NCBI GenBank assembly: GCA_013816695.1
Contig: JACDDZ010000121.1
Span: forward strand, 1 to 5,678
DNA length: 5,678 nucleotides
DNA from: Gemmatimonadaceae bacterium
GTDB taxonomy: Bacteria > Gemmatimonadota > Gemmatimonadetes > Gemmatimonadales > Gemmatimonadaceae
Direction of reading: 5' to 3'
In this document: positions 1-5,521 of the stretch, one piece after another
Numbering within the stretch: the stretch's first letter is position 1
How the letters are laid out: each line of letters opens with the position of its first letter
Made by a program: the position numbers and the translations under genes
Notes under the pieces: generated by a model
Seen by the model: the letters and a program-made list of their open reading frames with translations, nothing else
The model's database searches: none
What the model was told of the DNA's origin: nothing

Positions 1-500
1 TTGAAGTCCACATGCGTGCCGGACTTCGGTCCCCGGCATCCGTTTCATCTGTTGCGAAACGAATCGGGGCGTTTCCGGCCGTTGACGACGTGCGTTACGG
101 CGAAGAGTGGGTCGGCAAGCTTTACCGCCTGAGAACCATCGCCAGCTTCGTCGGTATTGCACTCGGGCTCGCGTTTGCCGCTGTAGCCGTAATAATCATT
201 GGGGCTACGATTCGGATGACTGTGCTGGCACGCGCCCGGGAAATTGCGGTAATGCGGGTTGTCGGTGCGACTGACGCATTCGTGCGGAGACCCTTCCTCA
301 TCGACGGCCTCATCAAGGGGATTTTGGGAGGAGCCCTCGCCCTCGTGATGACATGGGCAACCCACAGGGCCGTGAACCAGTACTTCTTCCAGACAGTTTT
401 CTTCGACAATCGCTTGATGCTCGTTGGACTGCTCGCCGGCGCGTTCATCGGAGTTGCCGGCTCGATGGTTTCTGTCGGGCGCCAGCTTCGTCGCATTTAA
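1..500 (+). CDS. ftsX: Cell division protein FtsX, C-terminal part (5' end outside window)
   Basis: FtsX is the membrane subunit of the FtsEX complex, an ABC-transporter-like machine at the division site that passes ATP-driven conformational change to periplasmic peptidoglycan hydrolase regulators. The frame is open from the first base (first full codon at 3) and ends at TAA 498-500, giving about 165 residues. The first 40 or so are soluble and match the end of the large periplasmic loop. Three hydrophobic segments follow: about nt 138-218, 300-366 and 414-476. These match TM2-TM4 of the four-TM FtsX fold. Between the first two lies the signature stretch REIAVMRVVGATDAFVRRPF (nt 237-296), typical of the FtsX/MacB permease core. 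The missing N-terminus would hold TM1 and most of the loop, and ftsE would be expected just upstream. The next gene encodes an EnvC-type protein, the known periplasmic partner of FtsX, which strongly supports the call over a generic MacB-like permease. Confidence 0.93.
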   Translation, partial: EVHMRAGLRSPASVSSVAKRIGAFPAVDDVRYGEEWVGKLYRLRTIASFVGIALGLAFAAVAVIIIGATIRMTVLARAREIAVMRVVGATDAFVRRPFLIDGLIKGILGGALALVMTWATHRAVNQYFFQTVFFDNRLMLVGLLAGAFIGVAGSMVSVGRQLRRI

Positions 501-507
501 GCTGTTA

Positions 508-1695
508 ATGCGGAGCTTTTTCATTGCGACCGCGTTGCTGGGTTCGCTCGCCTCCTTCGCCCCGCATGTCGCACTTGCCCAGACCGCGGAAGCAAAGCTC
601 AGGCAGCAGCAGGATGAGCTCGCGCGCATTCGAAAGGAGCGCGAGGACCTGCAACGCCGCATGAAAGGGCTGCAGACAACCGCGCACGATCTCTCGGAAG
701 AAGTGAACCTCATTAACCGCCAGCACTCAGTGACAGAACGCGCAGTGCGCTCACTCGACCAGCAGCTTAGTTCGATTCGTGAGCAGGTCGATGTCACGAC
801 AGGCAACCTCATGAACGCCGAAGTGGAGACGATCGAGAAACGGTCAGTCCTTCAGCAGCGACTGGTTGACATATACAAGCGCGGGCCACTGTACACGTCA
901 GAGGTCCTGCTCTCCGCGCAGTCGTTCGGGAACCTTGTCGCAAGGTACAAATACCTGCATATCATCGCGCTCAGGGATCGTGCACTCATGGATCGCGTGC
1001 GCGGCCTTCGAGATACAATTCGGAACCAGCGCCGGCAGCTGGTGCAATTGCAGAACGGAGTCAGCCAGAACCGCCAGGAGAAAGCGCAGGAAGAGGCCCG
1101 GCTGCGCGAGCTGGAGGGCCGCCGCGCGCTCAGCCTCAAGAAGGTCCAGGCCGACACAAAGAAGGCAAAGGCCCGGCTCGATCAGCTTGCCAGGAGCGAG
1201 GCACGCCTGAACAGCGTCCTCGCATCAATAGAAGCAGAACGAAGACGAGTTTCTGGCCGCGGAGCTGCTTCGCGCGCTCCAAGCTCGATCCGAACTTCGG
1301 ATCTCGGCCGCCTCGACTGGCCGGTTGAAGGAACGATTCTGTATCGCTTTGGGCGCGTGATCAACCCGAACAACACGACGACCAGGTGGAACGGGATGGG
1401 CATTCAGGCTTCGTCTGGGACGCCAGTGAAATCTGTTTCGAACGGAACCGTCGCGCTCAACGACATCATGGGCACATACGGCCGAACTGTGATTGTCGAC
1501 CATGGCGGCGGTGACTACTCCGTGTACAGTTCTCTGTCCCAGTCGTTGCTGAGCAAGGCCTCGAGAGTGACAAAGGGGCAGACGATCGGCACGGTCGGAT
1601 CCAATGACCCTTCACTACCACCGCATCTTCATTTTGAGATTCGCCGCGGCGGAGGCCCTGCAGTCGATCCGTTCGAGTGGCTCCGTGGCAGATAG
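508..1695 (+). CDS. envC: EnvC-like murein hydrolase activator (coiled coil + degenerate LytM/M23 domain)
   Basis: Likely a periplasmic activator of N-acetylmuramyl-L-alanine amidases, driven by FtsEX at the septum. The chosen ATG at 508 gives 395 residues and a clear signal peptide, MRSFFIATALLGSLASFAPH followed by VALA, with cleavage after A24. Residues about 26-250 are charged, Gln/Arg/Glu-rich coiled coil. A Ser/Arg-rich linker leads to a LytM (M23) domain at about 268-395. That domain is degenerate. Where active enzymes have HxGxD this has WNGMG (W294, G298), and the His of the usual YAHL motif is S342. The distal HLH (H373, H375) is kept. Loss of the first metal-ligand pair is the hallmark of EnvC-type activators, and E. 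coli EnvC has a similar RWKGM-type sequence from memory. The gene starts 7 bases after ftsX with no convincing Shine-Dalgarno, so translational coupling is likely. Starts further upstream would overlap ftsX and put residues ahead of the signal peptide. An active endopeptidase is less likely. Confidence 0.91.
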   Translation: MRSFFIATALLGSLASFAPHVALAQTAEAKLRQQQDELARIRKEREDLQRRMKGLQTTAHDLSEEVNLINRQHSVTERAVRSLDQQLSSIREQVDVTTGNLMNAEVETIEKRSVLQQRLVDIYKRGPLYTSEVLLSAQSFGNLVARYKYLHIIALRDRALMDRVRGLRDTIRNQRRQLVQLQNGVSQNRQEKAQEEARLRELEGRRALSLKKVQADTKKAKARLDQLARSEARLNSVLASIEAERRRVSGRGAASRAPSSIRTSDLGRLDWPVEGTILYRFGRVINPNNTTTRWNGMGIQASSGTPVKSVSNGTVALNDIMGTYGRTVIVDHGGGDYSVYSSLSQSLLSKASRVTKGQTIGTVGSNDPSLPPHLHFEIRRGGGPAVDPFEWLRGR

Positions 1696-1698
1696 GAG
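1695..1698 (+). promoter_or_regulatory. Shine-Dalgarno GGAG that decides the nfo start
   Basis: GGAG overlaps the last base of the envC stop codon (TAG 1693-1695) and sits 7 bases before GTG 1706, an ideal spacing. A second GGAG at 1703-1706 would be 14 bases from the next in-frame GTG (1721), which is too far. The arrangement suggests ribosomes ending envC could reinitiate on nfo. Confidence 0.6.
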
Positions 1699-1705
1699 TA
1701 AAGGA

Positions 1706-2764
1706 GTGGGAAAGAGTAAAGTGAAGCGCGCAATCAAACGCAAAAGTGCGCCAATGAGGGCCCGCGCCCCACGAAAGAAAAACATTGCGAAGCACGTTGC
1801 CACCAAAAGTGCGGTACCTCCGCGATATACGAAGCGGAACCCCGAGCCGTCGCCGTCACCAGATCAGTGGCCCGCATCAGACCACCATGTCGAACGTGAG
1901 GCGAGTTGGCTCGCCGCGCACGCACCCTTAGGCGCTCACACGTCCATCGCGGGCGGTACGCATGAAGCTCCGGCTCGGGGGAGGGCTATTTCTGCCACTG
2001 CCATGCAAATCTTTACCAAGATGGCCAGTCGATGGGCCGAGCGAGTTTGCGAGGACGAGGAATGTTCCGCTTTCATATCCCTGCTTGGTGAGACCGCAAT
2101 TCGTGAAACGTGCGCGCACGACAGCTACCTGATCAACCTCGCATCTCCGGATGGTGTCCTCCGCGAACGATCGATTGCATCGTTCACTGACGAGCTTCGC
2201 CGCTGCAACGCGCTGGGCATGAACTACCTCGTGTCGCATCCAGGCAATTACATGGACAACCGTGAGGACGGGCTCGCCCGCAATGCGGACGCAATTGCAT
2301 TCGCGCTGGAGCAAGTTCCTGGAAAGACAATTCTTTTGATGGAAATGACCGCCGGATCGGGAACGGTGCTTGGTTCGCAGTTCGAAGAAATGGCCGACTT
2401 GCTGGCACGGCTCCCGGCGCGCACGCGGGAACGCGTCGGAGTCTGCGTAGACACCGCGCATATTTTTGCTGCCGGTTACGACCTCGCAAATGACTATGAA
2501 GGTGTGTGGAGCCGGTTCGCGGACATTGTTGGCATGCACAGGCTTCGCATGATGCACCTCAACGACTCCAAGGCTCCCCTTGGATCCCGCCGCGACAGGC
2601 ACGAGCTCATTGGCGAAGGAATGATCGGGGAAGGCGCCTTCCGGAAAATCATGAACGACCCGCGCTTTGCATCGGTTGCCAAGGTCATTGAGACTCCCAA
2701 GCTCGACAACGCCGAAGTTACCGACCGGCGTATGCTTAACCGCCTTCGCAGTTACATCGAATAA
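1706..2764 (+). CDS. nfo: Endonuclease IV (AP endonuclease, Nfo family) with basic N-terminal extension
   Basis: Cytoplasmic base-excision-repair enzyme that cleaves the DNA backbone 5' of abasic sites and removes 3'-blocking groups, using a three-metal (zinc) centre in a TIM barrel. With GTG 1706 as start the protein has 352 residues. The catalytic domain begins at LGAHTSIAGG (GAH at 76-78), as at the extreme N-terminus of E. coli Nfo. All nine metal ligands are present by alignment from memory: H138 (HDSYLINL), H178 (SHPGNY), E213 (MEMTAG), D249 and H252 (VDTAHIFAAGYDL), H284 (MHLNDSK), D297 and H299 (DRHELIGEG) and E329 (IETP). The usual IENTAG motif reads MEMTAG, with Met after the Glu ligand. 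Residues 1-75 are an extra tail, Lys/Arg-rich to about 45 and Pro/Ser-rich after it; most family members of about 285 residues lack it. ATG 1754 is an alternative start giving a shorter tail. A start at 1604 would overlap envC by 92 bases and has no Shine-Dalgarno. The gene probably shares a transcript with envC. Confidence 0.96.
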   Translation: MGKSKVKRAIKRKSAPMRARAPRKKNIAKHVATKSAVPPRYTKRNPEPSPSPDQWPASDHHVEREASWLAAHAPLGAHTSIAGGTHEAPARGRAISATAMQIFTKMASRWAERVCEDEECSAFISLLGETAIRETCAHDSYLINLASPDGVLRERSIASFTDELRRCNALGMNYLVSHPGNYMDNREDGLARNADAIAFALEQVPGKTILLMEMTAGSGTVLGSQFEEMADLLARLPARTRERVGVCVDTAHIFAAGYDLANDYEGVWSRFADIVGMHRLRMMHLNDSKAPLGSRRDRHELIGEGMIGEGAFRKIMNDPRFASVAKVIETPKLDNAEVTDRRMLNRLRSYIE

Positions 2765-2774
2765 GCACAGGGGC

Positions 2775-2804
2775 TTGCACGAAACCGCCTCTCCCGGGTA
2801 TTAC
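2775..2804 (+). promoter_or_regulatory. Possible promoter for the metal-uptake locus
   Basis: TTGCAC (2775-2780) and TATTAC (2799-2804) are separated by 18 bases in the 49-base gap after nfo. The -35 matches the sigma-70 consensus at 4 of 6 positions and the -10 also at 4 of 6. If used, transcription would start around 2811, only a few bases before the ATG at 2814, giving an almost leaderless message. That fits the absence of a Shine-Dalgarno there. No terminator hairpin is seen after nfo, so read-through from upstream is also possible. Confidence 0.3.
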
Positions 2805-2813
2805 ATCATATAG

Positions 2814-3170
2814 ATGAAGCAGCGATTCGCCGTGAAACTGCGCTTTGTGACCGCCATCCGCATGATGGCTGGATTCGTCGCGCTCTTCGCCCAGCTTGGG
2901 ATTGCAGGCGCCTCGGTTATTGATTCACAGAATGGCGCGAACGCTGCAGCCCATTTCGAATCGGGTGGTACGGATCTACACTACGCCCACAATGAAGCAG
3001 ACTGCTTCATGTGCCGCGCGCAGCATCTCGGAGATGCCGCACCTTTCAACGTGGCCGCGCCCGGGTTGCCAGCTCCCTCGGGCTCATCCGTTGCGCCGCG
3101 CGATGAGCAGGTTGTGGCGTTTTCCGCGGCCGGTCCAGGAAACTCCCGAGCCCCTCCCGCGACCGTTTGA
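2814..3170 (+). CDS. Small exported protein with Cys/His cluster (possible metal-binding), unknown function
   Basis: I cannot name a characterised family. The 118-residue product has a basic N-terminus (MKQRFAVKLRF) and a hydrophobic segment at about 17-33 ending in GIAGAS, consistent with a signal peptide cleaved near 31-34 or an N-terminal anchor. The mature part has a compact cluster: H47, then H56-x2-H59-x4-C64-x2-C67-x3-H71. The remaining tail is Ala/Pro/Ser-rich and probably disordered. A CxxC flanked by histidines, facing the periplasm beside a metal-uptake system, suggests binding of zinc or copper, but that is inference. It broadly resembles short secreted proteins of the DUF2946 kind, without a confident match. 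There is no Shine-Dalgarno before ATG 2814. GTG 2832 would also give a good signal peptide and is an alternative start. The barrel gene begins 70 bases downstream on the same strand, so it may be co-transcribed or separately controlled by the palindromes in that gap. Confidence 0.62.
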   Translation: MKQRFAVKLRFVTAIRMMAGFVALFAQLGIAGASVIDSQNGANAAAHFESGGTDLHYAHNEADCFMCRAQHLGDAAPFNVAAPGLPAPSGSSVAPRDEQVVAFSAAGPGNSRAPPATV

Positions 3171-3176
3171 TATCCC

Positions 3177-3193
3177 TGCCGGAAATTCCGGCA
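3177..3193. repeat. Perfect inverted repeat between the small Cys/His gene and the barrel gene
   Basis: TGCCGGAA-A-TTCCGGCA has perfect 8-base arms around a single central base, 6 bases after the stop of the small gene (TGA 3168-3170). As RNA it could fold into a 6-pair TGCCGG/CCGGCA stem with a 5-base loop. No T-run follows, so it is not a standard intrinsic terminator. It may be a protein-binding site or a processing/attenuation hairpin between the two genes. Confidence 0.55.
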
Positions 3194-3202
3194 TGCGCGC
3201 CG

Positions 3203-3220
3203 TTGCGACATGTGTCGCAA
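3203..3220. promoter_or_regulatory. 18-base palindromic operator candidate upstream of the outer-membrane barrel gene
   Basis: TTGCGACA-TG-TGTCGCAA has perfect 8-base arms and a 2-base centre, and ends 20 bases before ATG 3241. Size and symmetry fit the binding site of a homodimeric winged-helix repressor. Because the downstream genes encode a metal-uptake path, a Fur-family regulator such as Zur is the natural suspect. The sequence does not match the classical enterobacterial Zur or Fur boxes I know, so the regulator is inferred from context only. I cannot identify a convincing -35/-10 pair around it. Confidence 0.5.
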
Positions 3221-3240
3221 AACATCAAACACAACAACAA

Positions 3241-4578
3241 ATGAAAAACCGCGCTCTAATTGCGGCTATGCTTGCATTCGCAGCGATTCTCTCTGCGAGA
3301 ACAGCCGCAGGCCAGAAGGCAGACTCGACGGCGAAAGCCGACAGCGCAACGCGCGCTGATTCGATTGCGCTGGTAAGGGAGCTCGAGAAGGAGCTCGGCG
3401 GTGCCTCCGCTGATAGCACCGCTGTCATTCAACCGGAACAAGCCGGAGTCGCAGCTCCGCGCGCATCCGGCGGATACATGAACATCGGATTCGTCTCGCT
3501 TACGGACGCAGGGTGGTCGACGGCATCGGACGTCCAGGCGCTGGAGCCTGGTGACCACGACCCGCATGTCAAAGGATTCACCATTCCCAACGCCGAGCTT
3601 TCGCTTGACGGGGCGGTCGACCCCTACTTCAAGGGCGCAGCCAACATCGTTCTGAAAATCGATCCCGAGGGGGAGACTGGAATCGAGCTGGAGGAAGTTT
3701 ACGCGCTTACAACTTCCCTTCCCGCAAATCTCCAGCTCAAGTTCGGGCAGTTCTTTGCGGAATTCGGACGACAGAATCCGCAGCATCCGCACTCCTGGGC
3801 GTTTGTAGACCAGCCGCTCGTTCTCAATAAAATGTTCGGGCCCGAAGGATTACGCAGTCAGGGAGTTCGTCTGTCGTGGCTCCTTCCTACGTCATTTTAT
3901 TCAGAAGCACTTCTGGGTGTCTTCAACAGCAATGGCGGAACGACATCAAGCTTTCGGTCGCCTGAATCGCCGGAAATCCATGGAGGAGTTCTCGACGAGC
4001 GACCGGTCAATGATTTACAGGACATGCTGATCGTCCCGCGTTTCGCGACCTCCTTTGACATTTCAGAAACACAGACAGTCGTGGTCGGTGCGTCAGCCGC
4101 ATTCGGGCCGAACAACTCGGGACCCTCCGCCCGTAGCAAAGTGTATGGAGTTGACGGCTACTGGAAGTGGAAACCGGCTGCCGCCGAGGCAGGATTTCCG
4201 TTTCTGTCAATGCAAGCCGAAGCACTGGTGCGCACTTACGACGCGGCTAAGAGAGTCGCCGAGGACGGCTCCATGGGCGTGCTTCCGGCGGAAACCCTCA
4301 AGGACCGGGGCGCATACGCGCAGTTGCTTTGGGGAATCAAGCCCAGAGTTGTCGCGGGAATTCGCGGAGACTGGTCTACTGGCGACGACGGCGCGTTTAC
4401 TTCAGCTCTTCGCGGCGACCGGTTCAGGGTCACACCGAACGTAACATGGTATCCGACTGAGTTTTCAAAGTTCAGAATTCAATACAACTACGACGACCGG
4501 AAGACGATTGGCACGGATCACTCGATCTGGTTCCAGTTCGAATTCCTGCTCGGCGCACATGCATCACACAAATTCTAA
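3241..4578 (+). CDS. Outer-membrane beta-barrel protein of a metal (zinc) uptake locus
   Basis: Probable porin-like barrel giving metal ions or complexes passage across the outer membrane; the substrate is inferred from its neighbours. From ATG 3241 the product has 445 residues. Residues 1-24 are a signal peptide (MKNRALIAAMLAFAAILSAR then TAAG, cleavage near Q25). Next come three ADSxxx hexapeptides (27-44) and a short charged helix (VRELEKEL, 45-52), resembling the periplasmic N-terminal helix of some porins. From about residue 78 the sequence alternates polar and hydrophobic residues in amphipathic strands to the end, and the last residue is Phe, the usual C-terminal signal for BAM insertion. 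His-containing patches are GDHDPH (104-109), NPQHPHSWAF (179-188) and the terminus GAHASHKF, any of which could touch metal. There is no TonB box or plug domain, which argues against a TonB-dependent receptor. No Shine-Dalgarno precedes the ATG; the leader is an A/C-rich, unstructured stretch. The frame stays open upstream to 2896, but that part overlaps the small gene and lacks a signal peptide. The next gene begins 16 bases on. Confidence 0.8.
   Translation: MKNRALIAAMLAFAAILSARTAAGQKADSTAKADSATRADSIALVRELEKELGGASADSTAVIQPEQAGVAAPRASGGYMNIGFVSLTDAGWSTASDVQALEPGDHDPHVKGFTIPNAELSLDGAVDPYFKGAANIVLKIDPEGETGIELEEVYALTTSLPANLQLKFGQFFAEFGRQNPQHPHSWAFVDQPLVLNKMFGPEGLRSQGVRLSWLLPTSFYSEALLGVFNSNGGTTSSFRSPESPEIHGGVLDERPVNDLQDMLIVPRFATSFDISETQTVVVGASAAFGPNNSGPSARSKVYGVDGYWKWKPAAAEAGFPFLSMQAEALVRTYDAAKRVAEDGSMGVLPAETLKDRGAYAQLLWGIKPRVVAGIRGDWSTGDDGAFTSALRGDRFRVTPNVTWYPTEFSKFRIQYNYDDRKTIGTDHSIWFQFEFLLGAHASHKF
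3319..3372 (+). repeat. Three tandem ADSxxx hexapeptide repeats in the barrel protein
   Basis: Directly after the signal peptide the protein reads ADSTAK, ADSATR, ADSIAL (residues 27-44). The DNA copies have diverged in codon use (GCAGACTCG, GCCGACAGC, GCTGATTCG), so this is conserved at protein level rather than a recent DNA duplication. The segment should be helical and runs into VRELEKEL, suggesting a short periplasmic helix or coiled coil ahead of the barrel. Confidence 0.7.
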
Positions 4579-4594
4579 AAGGCAGACTACTCAA

Positions 4595-5521
4595 ATGAGA
4601 CTATACAACTTCCTGAAACTGTCAGCGGCTGGGATTGCGGCGCTGACGATCGCGGCATCCAGCGCTGCTGCCCAAAAGCGTGTTGTTGCGACAACTCCGG
4701 ACCTTGCGTCGGTCGCGCGCGAGATCGGCGGCAATCTTGTGAGCGTCACATCGCTCGCGAAGCCGACCGAGGATCCTCACTTCGTCGATGCGAAACCAAG
4801 TCACATTGTCACCCTGAATCGCGCTGATGCGCTGATCGAGGGAGGCGCGGAACTCGAGCTCGGTTGGCTGCCTCCACTGCTGGAGAATGCGCGTAACCCC
4901 AAAATCGCCGCTGGCTCTCCGGGCCGGATTGTCGCGTCCCAGGGAATCAGGATGCTGGAAGTGCCGACGAGTTTCGATCGCTCGAAGGGTGATGTCCATT
5001 CCATGGGCAACCCACACTTTCTCATCGACCCGCTCAATGTAAAAATCATAGCGGGCCACATCGCCGACCACTTCGCGCAGATCGATCCGAAAAACGCGGC
5101 GGTTTACAAGTCTAATCTTGCGAAGTTCAACGCCCGCCTCGACAGCAAGCTCACACAGTGGCAGGCACAGCTTGCTCCCTTCCGGGGTGCCAGGATCGTG
5201 ACGTACCACAAGGACTTCGTGTACCTGGGACTTCGCTTTGGTCTCCAGATCATCGAAACGCTCGAGCCGAAACCCGGAATTGCACCCTCGCCTTCTCATC
5301 TCGCCAGCGTCATCGGCACAATGAGGCGGAGCAATGCTCATATTATCCTCGTGCAGCCTTTCCAGAACAGAAAAACTGCAGAAACCGTTGCGCGTCAAAC
5401 CACAGGCGTGATTCTCGACATCGCGCAGCAGCCAGGCGCACGTCCCGGCACCGGTACCTATTTTGACCTGATGGACTACATGGTCACTACCCTCGCGAAT
5501 GCGCTGAGGGCGCAGAAATGA
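4595..5521 (+). CDS. znuA: Periplasmic metal-binding protein of a zinc/manganese ABC transporter (ZnuA/TroA family)
   Basis: Captures a divalent metal ion in the periplasm and delivers it to the ABC permease encoded next. The 308-residue product starts at ATG 4595 with a signal peptide ending SSAAA before Q27. There is no lipobox Cys, so it is soluble. Cluster A-I (TroA-like) features follow in order: RVVATTPDLASVAREIGGN (29-47), the first ligand H62 in EDPHF, H141 in GNPHFLIDP, H205 in VTYHKDF, the family motif EPKPGIAPSPSHL, and the C-terminal acidic ligand D291 in TYFDLMDYM. The His-His-His-Asp set suits zinc but is shared with some manganese binders, so specificity is not settled. The acidic His-rich loop of E. 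coli ZnuA is absent; only one extra His (H135 in GDVHSMGNPH) lies nearby. The gene follows the barrel gene by 16 bases and overlaps the permease start by 4, so all three are probably one operon. Only a weak AAGG lies about 12 bases before the ATG. Confidence 0.92.
   Translation: MRLYNFLKLSAAGIAALTIAASSAAAQKRVVATTPDLASVAREIGGNLVSVTSLAKPTEDPHFVDAKPSHIVTLNRADALIEGGAELELGWLPPLLENARNPKIAAGSPGRIVASQGIRMLEVPTSFDRSKGDVHSMGNPHFLIDPLNVKIIAGHIADHFAQIDPKNAAVYKSNLAKFNARLDSKLTQWQAQLAPFRGARIVTYHKDFVYLGLRFGLQIIETLEPKPGIAPSPSHLASVIGTMRRSNAHIILVQPFQNRKTAETVARQTTGVILDIAQQPGARPGTGTYFDLMDYMVTTLANALRAQK

Noticed and set aside
424..507. Longer envC reading frame starting at ATG 424
   Set aside because: It would overlap ftsX by 77 bases and put 28 residues before a clean signal peptide that starts at ATG 508.
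45..812. Long open frame on the minus strand across ftsX and envC, and similar minus-strand frames at 1928-2602 and 4622-5572
   Set aside because: All are opposite strongly recognised genes, have no family resemblance, and have the unnatural Arg/Ser/Cys-rich composition of antisense frames in G+C-rich DNA.
932..946. Inverted repeat ACCTTG-TCG-CAAGGT
   Set aside because: It lies in the middle of the envC coiled-coil coding region, has only 6-base arms and is explained by ordinary codons; no sign of a regulatory role.
2804..2816. Weak dyad CATC-ATATA-GATG over the start codon of the small Cys/His gene
   Set aside because: Only 4-base arms; common by chance and not similar to the strong palindromes downstream.
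3177..3193. Reading the TGCCGGAA-A-TTCCGGCA repeat as a Rho-independent terminator
   Set aside because: The stem is short, the loop small, and the following bases (TGCGCGCCG) contain no T-run.
2896..3240. N-terminal extension of the barrel gene back to ATG 2896
   Set aside because: The stretch overlaps the small Cys/His gene in another frame, looks non-biological (Arg/Pro/Cys-rich) and would bury the signal peptide at residues 116-139.
3241..4578. Calling the barrel a TonB-dependent receptor
   Set aside because: At 445 residues it is too short, and neither a TonB box nor a plug domain is visible; a porin-like barrel fits better.
4682..4695. Hairpin GTTGT-TGCG-ACAAC, containing a copy of the TTGCGACA half-site seen in the 3203-3220 palindrome
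   Set aside because: It encodes residues 30-34 (VVATT) of the binding protein, in a conserved family stretch, and lacks the second half-site. Coincidence is more likely than a second operator.
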